Source of the DNA: Nephromyces sp. MM_2019
Taxonomy: Eukaryota; Apicomplexa; Aconoidasida; Nephromycida
Reading direction: 5' to 3'
Assembly: GCA_015657535.1 (NCBI GenBank)
Contig: JADHZB010000282.1
Location: forward strand, 1-26,739
Length of the DNA: 26,739 nt
How positions within the stretch are numbered: position 1 is the first letter of the stretch; each line of letters begins with the position of its first letter. Below the pieces are notes generated by a model. That model was not told where the DNA came from, searched no databases, and saw nothing but the letters and a program-made list of their open reading frames with translations. This document shows, in pieces, positions 19,873 through 26,739 of this stretch. The position numbers and the translations under genes were made by a program.

Positions 19873-22800
19873 TTAAGGCTTGGATGGCTTTAAACTTTTT
19901 GTGTTTAAGGGATTTTTAGGATCAAAAGTTGATTCACTGTTGTAATCTGGTTTAGATTGGTCTTGTTCTTTGCTTCCCTTTGGTGTAGTAAATGCAAGAT
20001 ATGGATTGGAAGTTCGAGGATCTTCATTGTACTCATTTGAATTGCTGTGTAGTGTTTCACCATGATTATTTTTTGAGTCTAAGGTTTCCTTAGCGTCATT
20101 CCTACTCGGTTTGGAGTCTTTATTTTCTGAGCTTTCCTTAGGTAACGTAAAGTAAAGGTATGAACTTGTGGTAGTGAATTCGTCAGTCGGTGCTTCCGTA
20201 AAATTTGATTCCGGCTTATCGGTTTTTGATTTGAAAGCTATTTTGGATTGTAAAGTTGAATTGGGGCTTTTATCCTTTCTTGAATCTTCGGTTGCTGTGT
20301 CTTTCAATGATGTGTATGTGAGATATGATTGCTTAGAGGAGAGTTCTCCATGTTTTTCACTTCTGGTAACACTGTCGTCAAGAAGATTGTTCTTATTATT
20401 ATCTTTAGCTTCCTTTGACGAAGCTGGTTATATAAAGTCAAATAGCTTTATGATCAGTCGAAATGAATATTAGTTATGGTGTAATACTTAAATTCTATGA
20501 AAATAAGTTTAGAGATTTCAATGGCTTAAAGCAATTAGCTTGATGAGAGTTAACTTAGTATAGATAATGTAAAAATTGAAACTGGATGCTGTTTTACCAA
20601 TTCTTTCTTAAAGAGATATTCAAATGTATCATAGTGAATGCCTTAGCTAAAAGTGCTTAAATAAATGGTCAAAATCAGACCTTGATAATTATTTGACAGC
20701 TTGTTGCCGGGAGATAAGTTATCGAAATTTGACATAGTGTAAGAAAAAGTTCTTGAAAGATCTGAAATATGAGGGGATTCAAGTTTTTGGTCATTTGAAT
20801 CAGTGCTTCTAGATGATTTCGAGCCCTTATCTAGCTTAGATTCTTGGAGCTTATTGCTTTGAGAACTTTTAATCCTTATATCCTCATGAGATTCTCCACT
20901 GCTTTGTTCTATAAAAATTGATTTGGCCATAAGCTTTGGAATGAAAGTGTCATCTCCATCAGGAACTTCAGAGGATGCGTATAGCTTCGATGAGGATTTA
21001 CTATTGTTTTTAGGAAACATAGATATTGGAAAATTTCATAGGTTGAATATATTTTATAATTAACTGGAGCATTTAGATATCTATTTTGAAATAGAACCAA
21101 TTTAAAGATATAGATATTCGAACTAACAGAGCAAGTAGATGTTTTTGTGATAGGAATGGTTGTCTTTGTGATTCTTCTTCTTCTGGGTTGGATACTAGAA
21201 AATAAATGAAAAATAATTCGCTTTTCGTGTGTTTTAAGTCAATAGTGGGGTTTTTTGGAATGTTATAACATGTTTATAACTACTAGGTGTAAATCATATA
21301 GGTAATAGTAGGGTCATATAACATCTAAATTCAGAGTATTATTATTTTTAACCAGTGTAGGGATCTGTTATCTGCATCAGCCTAACATAAACTTTTCCAA
21401 CAGCGCTCAAGTCTTCGAGTAGCCTGCGCTTTTCATCTGATTCAGCTTGAATAGGTAAAACTTGATCAGCCCTATATAAAGTGAAGCTTCGAATGTTTGC
21501 TTCGGTTGAAGCATGGCCATTATATGAAGAGCTCCCTTGTTTTATGATTTCTGAGCTAGAAATATGCCATCTATCTCCTTTCAAAGTGATAGGTATCTGA
21601 AAATTAATCATTTATTGTACATGGCCTAAACTAGAGTTGGGCCTAAATAAGATTCAAATAGTTCCTAGAGAGTGGTTATATCTATTTTTCAGATTATTTA
21701 TAAAACAATCACAGTTCCGTATGATGAATATATATATGTATGACTTGGAAACGGGCTGCAGCGAGTGCTTCATTGGAACTACTCTGAAGAAGTAGATCCA
21801 AGTCTATTGGTACAGTAATTTCTGGTGATCCAGCAAGTGGGGCTTCTAAAGGAACAAATATTGATCTTTCTAAGGGGAGCTGTACTCGATATTTAGATGC
21901 TCCAAAAATAGCCTTCCTGTTGATATTGGTCGAAGATTCAACAGCTTCGTATAAGCTATACCATGTTGATACCAATCTGTCCATTGGGTCAAGTACTCCA
22001 ATACTGATACCTATAATTGATTTATGGTTATAGTCTTATAAAGTGCTCTATAAATTGAAGCAGGCTTTTAAAATTACCAGGATCATCTTCGCGTAATCTA
22101 TTTAATTGGGTTTTATCTTCTTGATCCGATGTTACTATATCAAACAGCTTGGACCAAATTTTCAAAGAGGATGAATCCCAAGAGCGGAAAACCACTGCAA
22201 CAATTCGTACTTCAATATTTTGGAAAGCCTAAAAAGAATGTTTTATCATAACAAAAGCCAATAATATAAGGAAATGGTTCTATAGGGAATCTTGGAAAAA
22301 TATTTTAGTACATACATCTGGATATTTTATAGCTGCTTTGTTCAGGCCAAAATCTAATGCTGTTTGATGGTTCTTATCTTTGTAAAGGTCTTGTACTACA
22401 CAAGATATATACACAACAAGATTTAGAAAGGACATAATTCAAACAAGAGTATTACTATTAAAAGCAGTCCTGTTCAAATTATTCTTTGAAACTCCAAGTG
22501 ATTTATCAAATTCACTTCCAGATTTACCCAGTCGATCACTTGTAATATCTAAGATGTTACCAGAAACCCATACTGGCAATTCTGTATTGTTGTCCTTTTT
22601 GAATTTACTATTTGTAGCTGAGCTAAACCTCTCAATAACAGATGTCCCTTCTAGTGCCTTTTGATCCCAAACCTAGGGTAAATTCGAATTAATCCAATTG
22701 GTTGTTATAAAATATACTATATAGGTATTTAGATAAGATCAATTAGCAATGTATATGTGGGATCGATAGTAAAAAATGTATAAGGTTATCTTATTATCAA

Positions 22801-24128
22801 TGGAGTAAACCGCTATTTCTTATTTTGAACTATTAATATGGTATAGCAAATGTCTTAATTTTAGGTTTCTAGTAAAGTTCAATGTGTGAACGTTTTTCAG
22901 TTAGGAGTCATGAGTGAGTGAAGATTACATTTTGATTGGGTGCATCAACTTTTTGTTTATAAACTATAGAAGAAGCATAAGACTTGTGGCTCTTTGTATC
23001 GAGAGTTTTACCAATGAAATTAGCATGATCTTGATTCTCTGTAAATAGGACCGTTGGTGCATAAATGAATTCTGATTCTTCTTCAGTGTGTCGGTGCATG
23101 TTATTGTTGGGTGACAATTGATTGTTATGATCATTTGGTTTATTTGATACCTTAAAAGGACTCATATCATGAGAATTAGGGGAAATAGACACAGGTGTTG
23201 GCTCAATTACTTTTTGATCAACTGGTGGCCTCCTTGAAATAGAGGTAAAGTCAGTAATAACGGTCATATCATCCGGAAATAGGCGGCCCAATTCATCTTG
23301 AATCATCTGTGCCTCAGATTCATAGATAAGATCTGGTTTGGGGGAGTTAATAGTAGGGTATTTCAGATTCTTATTTGAAGTTTCGCCTAATTGACTACCA
23401 CCCGCTTTTTCACTGGATGATTGGTTCTCTTTCAAACCCTCCATAAGCTGGTTATGCATCTCCAGAGATCTTATGGAGAGGCTTGTGTGTGATCGTGATG
23501 ATGACGATGCTGAATTAGTCCTAGCCTTATGGTTACCAACACTTGGTGATTTTTTTTGTGACCCTTCTGTGGTAGTTGAATTTTTAAAACCTTTATCCTT
23601 CTTTGATTTATCATTTTTACTGTCAAGGGTCATCTTCAACTTATTAGGTTTAGAGGTCTCACTACCTTGGCTTAGAACTTGATAGCTAGAGCCTGGTTTT
23701 GTTTGTATAGTGCTACCTGATTTTGTATTTGTAGTATTAGTGGTGCTTAGCTGTTTATAAGTTCCGTTACCTTGGTCCAAAGCACTCCCAGTTTGATAAT
23801 AAGTACTCCTTGTTTGATCATATGAATTTCCCGTTTTATTATACAAGCTCCCTGTCTGATTATAGGAACTTCCAGTCTTATTAAATGAATTTCCTGTCTG
23901 ATTATATGAACTTCTACTCTGTGTTTCTGGGCTCATAGATTGTGTGTATGAATTTCCACTCTGATTTAGTGTATCCTCTGTCTTGTGAGAACTCCCTGTC
24001 ATATCCATCGTACCCGTGCCCTCACTTCCTGAGCTCACATAACTTGAAAACTTAGATTCATCATCATTCAGATCTTGATTGACCTTGGGATTTTTGGCAT
24101 TTTTCCGCCAATTCAGAATCCTCACCAT
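19873..24128 (-). CDS. Multi-exon protein: repeat-rich N-terminus, conserved-looking middle domain, charged repeat tail; unrecognised
   Basis: The start MVRILNWRKNAKNPK is at 24128, and exon 1 runs to 22929 with Ser/Asn/Thr/Gln-rich sequence and a 7-residue repeat. A 256-base intron (22673-22928) can join ...VDAPNQN to VWDQKALEGTSVIERF in phase 0. The next exons also join in phase: IQDLYKDKNHQTALDFGLNK, then AFQNIEVRIVAVVFRSWDSS, then GISIGVLDPMDRLVSTWYSL, EITVPIDLDLLLQ, then IPITLKGDRWHISSSEI and VGKVYVRLMQITDPYT. This middle part (about 21350-22670) is a balanced alpha/beta sequence, unlike the rest. A C2-like beta-sandwich is one possibility, but I cannot name the family. SNPEEEESQRQPFL and a Lys/Ser/Asp-rich tail with YLxFTxPK repeats follow, ending at TAA 19873. 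If the 22.9-kb or 21.2-kb introns are wrong, this is two or three genes. Confidence 0.5.
19970..20330 (-). repeat. About 54-residue protein repeat with a YLxFTxPK core
   Basis: The cores QSYLTYTSLKD, SSYLYFTLPKE and NPYLAFTTPKG recur about 53-55 residues apart. Lys/Asp/Ser/Asn-rich spacers separate them. The core is aromatic and hydrophobic in an otherwise disordered charged tail, as expected for short linear binding motifs. Confidence 0.65.
23769..23915 (-). repeat. 7-aa coding repeat (GSSYNQT type)
   Basis: Seven or so consecutive 21-base units encode variants of G-S-S-Y-N-Q-T: RSSYNQT, GNSFNKT, GSSYNQT, GSLYNKT, GNSYDQT, RSTYYQT. Many carry an N-x-T sequon, but the protein shows no signal peptide. 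The copies are degenerate, so the array is old. Confidence 0.85.
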
Positions 24129-25369
24129 TTATGTATCTGTGGGAGATGAACAAAATCATGTGGGTGTTTGTGTATAAGTTGTATGAGTTTCAAATTGTTT
24201 GTGTACTTGCGATTTCAACATGATTAGATTGTGTTTTAATGGTTACTTAGTAGTTATGTTTGTTTAAACTTGGAGTGTAGCTACACTTGATGATTAAAAT
24301 TGGGTTATATATTAATAAGCTATATGTGTGTATGATGTGTAAATACTTATGTGCGTAAGTGGATATATTTGATGTGATTGTGTATGAGTCTGTTTTGATA
24401 ACTTAGGAGCTAGAGAATATATATGTGTGTGAAATTGCTTGTATTTGCACCTTGAGAACGAGGGTATATGTATTTGTGTGTGATTTCATTATGTATATAT
24501 AAGCATTCCTCATATTGTGTCTATGTGCTGTGTGCGTTTGAAGCTAGAGAGTGTGTGTGGGTGTGTGTTTTTTTATGTTTTGGTACAATCCACAATTAAT
24601 ATTAATACCCTATATATAAATCTTTTAACCATATAAGTGATGAGTTATGTTAAATAATTCAAAAACTTTTATGCTCAACACACACACACATATTCCTCAT
24701 TTATTGTTTGGAGCAGCCATATTTATATATGTATATATATAACAATTTAAAAGGAATTCAAAATCATATGTAAATGAAGCATATATATTTACAAATTATA
24801 TATGATTATATGTTTCACAGTTTACCTTTTATTTATTTTTTGATTAATATGTTATATAAATCTCCCTAGTAATAAAAATGAACTATAAAAGCGTCCAAAT
24901 TTCAATGTTTTTATAAATTCTTAATTTTGTTATTTTTGAATTATACAAAACATGCAAAAAATTGCTGTATTTTCAACCTTTTTTTAGAAATAATTTAAGT
25001 AATAAAATTAACAAACTTAATTCAATTTTTTTGAAAGTTTTTATTGATCTTTATTCTGCTTTTTTCTTTGCTTTGTTCTTTTTCAATACGTAATTTTATT
25101 AATTTTTAAGAAGGTATAATGATCTGTTTATAAAAATTAGCATTCTATTTAATATATATTACAATTAAAATTAAATTACTACTCTACACTCACACAGTAA
25201 TATTAGTAAAGTATGCTTTGGATATTCATTACTTATATACATTTATTATGTATAATATAGATATAATAAATATATATAGACAAACACAATAAAAATAATG
25301 CTATATATATAATATGATTTTTGTAAGGAAAATCTTGGAAATTATATGAAAAATGTGCATATATCTTGT

Positions 25370-25745
25370 ATATATATTCGTGTATGGCTATGTTTGTGTG
25401 TTCATGGGTTTAAATGTGTATGTATGGGATTGTGCGTGTGTGTGTTTATGGCTTGTTTGTGTGTGTGTGTATGGGTGTCTGTGTGTGTCTGTGTATGGGT
25501 GTCTGTGTGTGTGTGTATAGTGTGTGCATGTTGTGTGTGCATGAGTTTCTTTATGTGTATATGTTATATGTTTTTTAAGTCTATACGATTATGTCTGCAT
25601 GTGAATGTGTACCAGTTTGTAAGTATCCTGTGTCTATGTGTATGCATACTATGTTTACTTATGCTATGCCTACAAGTATGTGTGTTGTGTATATGTGTGT
25701 GTTGTTTATAGAATGTATCCCTATCTGTGTTATATACTGTGTGTC
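25370..25745. repeat. Long TG-rich imperfect microsatellite
   Basis: (TG)n is interrupted by TATG, TCTG and TTTATG words. It is densest at 25430-25550, where a GTGTCTGTGTG-type unit recurs with GTATGGGTGTC. Confidence 0.85.
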
Positions 25746-26389
25746 GTGCATACTTGCTCTGCTGCTAAAATTAGAATGTATTTGAAATTGTCTTAGACCC
25801 ACCTTATATTGTTATCTTTCCAGTTAAATAGATATAATTTGTAGATTAATATCAAATCCACAAATCAACTATTTAGTTGTAATATTAAAATGAAAAATAT
25901 GTATATTTTACTATTAGCGAAGCCTAAAAGTCTGTCAATTTGTTTGTATAATACAACTTTAATTATTATATATTAATACTGCATTTGTATGAATGCTGAC
26001 TTTGAAAGTTTCCTTAAACTATAAATTTAATGAGTAAATATGTTTGTTAAACATATCAAATTTATGCGTATATGTGTGTATGATAGGTATTTACTTCAAA
26101 TTATGTATGTAAATGTGTAATTTATTTTCAAATTGTGCATGTATGTGTGTTTTATGTAACACTATGTGCGTCGAGACTATGTCACAAAGTGTATGTGGTA
26201 TATTACAAAAATCCTGGTTGTTACATTGCAAAATGTTTGTAGGATATACTTAGAACTTGTGTGTATGTGGTATAATTAAAGATAAGTTTATAAATCCAAT
26301 GCAATTATTAATTTTTTAAATATAAGAGCACCAAGTCACCCCATACATAACTAAAGCTTCTATATACAAACATGTACTCATAAACATAT

Positions 26390-26490
26390 GCAACACATAC
26401 ACCAAAACACAAACACACTCACACATATAATACATAAACTCACACTTACACACACACATACACACACACACACACACACTAACACACACA
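26390..26490. repeat. (CA)n microsatellite
   Basis: A CA/ACAC-rich tract that is nearly pure at 26448-26490. Purine/pyrimidine strand polarity is opposite to the TG tract at 25.4-25.7 kb. Confidence 0.85.
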
Positions 26491-26558
26491 CACTCACAGT
26501 TACATAAACATATTCTATACACATACCTCATTATATAATTTACTGCCGATCATCCATA

Positions 26559-26726
26559 TTATTCAAATATATGCTGATCTCTTTTAATCTTCTCATAATT
26601 TTCTATTTGAGCAGACATAAACTTGGTGTTGAATTTGTATAATATTAATGAGGGTGTGTGTTTGTAAGAACGCTCAGTATAATACCATATACTTAGTAGA
26701 TGTTTATCATAATCAACTGAACTCAT
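26559..26726 (-). CDS. Short ORF at the window edge, unrecognised
   Basis: The frame runs 55 codons from an ATG at 26726 (MSSVDYDKHLLSIWYYTERS) through LILYKFNTKFMSAQIENYEK to TAA at 26559-26561. Upstream TAA and TAG codons bound it. The residue mix is normal and unlike the TG-repeat frames around it, and the end looks like an amphipathic helix. A donor-like GAG|GTATGT lies about 35 bases after the stop, so the real exon could use a different frame. Length alone is weak evidence in this base composition. I recognise no family. Confidence 0.3.
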   Translation of the reverse strand: MSSVDYDKHLLSIWYYTERSYKHTPSLILYKFNTKFMSAQIENYEKIKRDQHIFE

Positions 26727-26739
26727 GAACTATTCTTAA

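Larger units (their letters stand above)
24129..26558. other. Gene-poor TG/TA microsatellite-rich DNA
   Basis: This is upstream of the gene starting at 24128. 24150-24560 is TG-rich, 24600-25320 is extremely AT-rich with homopolymers, and 25370-26280 is again TG-rich. Open frames of 60-120 codons here translate to Cys/Val runs generated by the TG repeat and are not genes. No telomere-type TTTAGGG or TTTAGG array is present. Confidence 0.6.

Noticed and set aside
19002..19875. Ciliate-type nuclear code (TAA/TAG = Gln)
   Set aside because: Other exons in the window encode many Gln with CAA/CAG and are not interrupted by TAA/TAG, and several genes appear to end with TAA. Local decay fits better than a recoded genome.
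23473..23682. Plus-strand 69-codon frame inside the right-hand gene
   Set aside because: Antisense shadow of the long minus-strand exon 22929-24128.
25346..25785. Plus-strand frames full of Cys-Val-Cys runs
   Set aside because: They are produced by translating the TG microsatellite and show no domain or normal residue mix.
26316..26531. Minus-strand Cys/Val-rich frame
   Set aside because: Translation of the (CA)n tract.

Overview
The window looks like nuclear DNA of an AT-rich, intron-rich protist, most likely an apicomplexan or a close chrompodellid relative. The reasons are the spliceosomal GT-AG introns in almost every gene (from under 25 to about 380 bases), the A+T richness (by eye, not computed), the low-complexity Asn/Ser/Thr/Lys-rich proteins, and a secretory-leader RNA-binding protein of the kind expected for an apicoplast. 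A probable axonemal protein (SPAG17/PF6-like) and a Top6B-like protein suggest a lineage that makes flagellated cells, probably male gametes, and has kept the Spo11-type meiotic machinery. That would argue against Cryptosporidium and the piroplasms, which lack flagella, but the species cannot be named from the sequence.

Layout. 46-2395 (minus): ankyrin-repeat protein with a long 7-residue repeat tail; its introns carry TA/TG microsatellites. 2396-5190: nearly 2.8 kb with no gene I can support. 5191-7390 (minus): nine-exon RRM + S1 protein with a signal peptide. 8098-8666 (plus): small two-exon protein of unknown function, the only plus-strand gene found. 8816-11050 (minus): a CID-type (RNA polymerase II CTD-interacting) protein followed upstream by a Top6B-like GHKL ATPase. 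11345-18320 (minus): a very long many-exon gene with a PapD/ASH-type domain near its C-terminus. 18321-19001: spacer holding a perfect 34-bp palindrome. 19002-19872: decayed coding sequence with in-frame TAA/TAG codons. 19873-24128 (minus): many-exon protein with a repeat-rich N-terminus, an unrecognised conserved middle and a charged repeat tail. 24129-26558: TG/TA microsatellite-rich DNA. 26559-26726 (minus): short unconfirmed ORF at the edge.

The genes do not form an operon. The common thread, if the calls hold, is organelle gene expression (RRM-S1), nuclear transcript processing (CID), meiotic recombination or topology (Top6B-like) and flagellar structure (SPAG17-like). Exon joins were deduced by hand from splice sites and phase continuity, so individual boundaries may be off while the gene calls hold.
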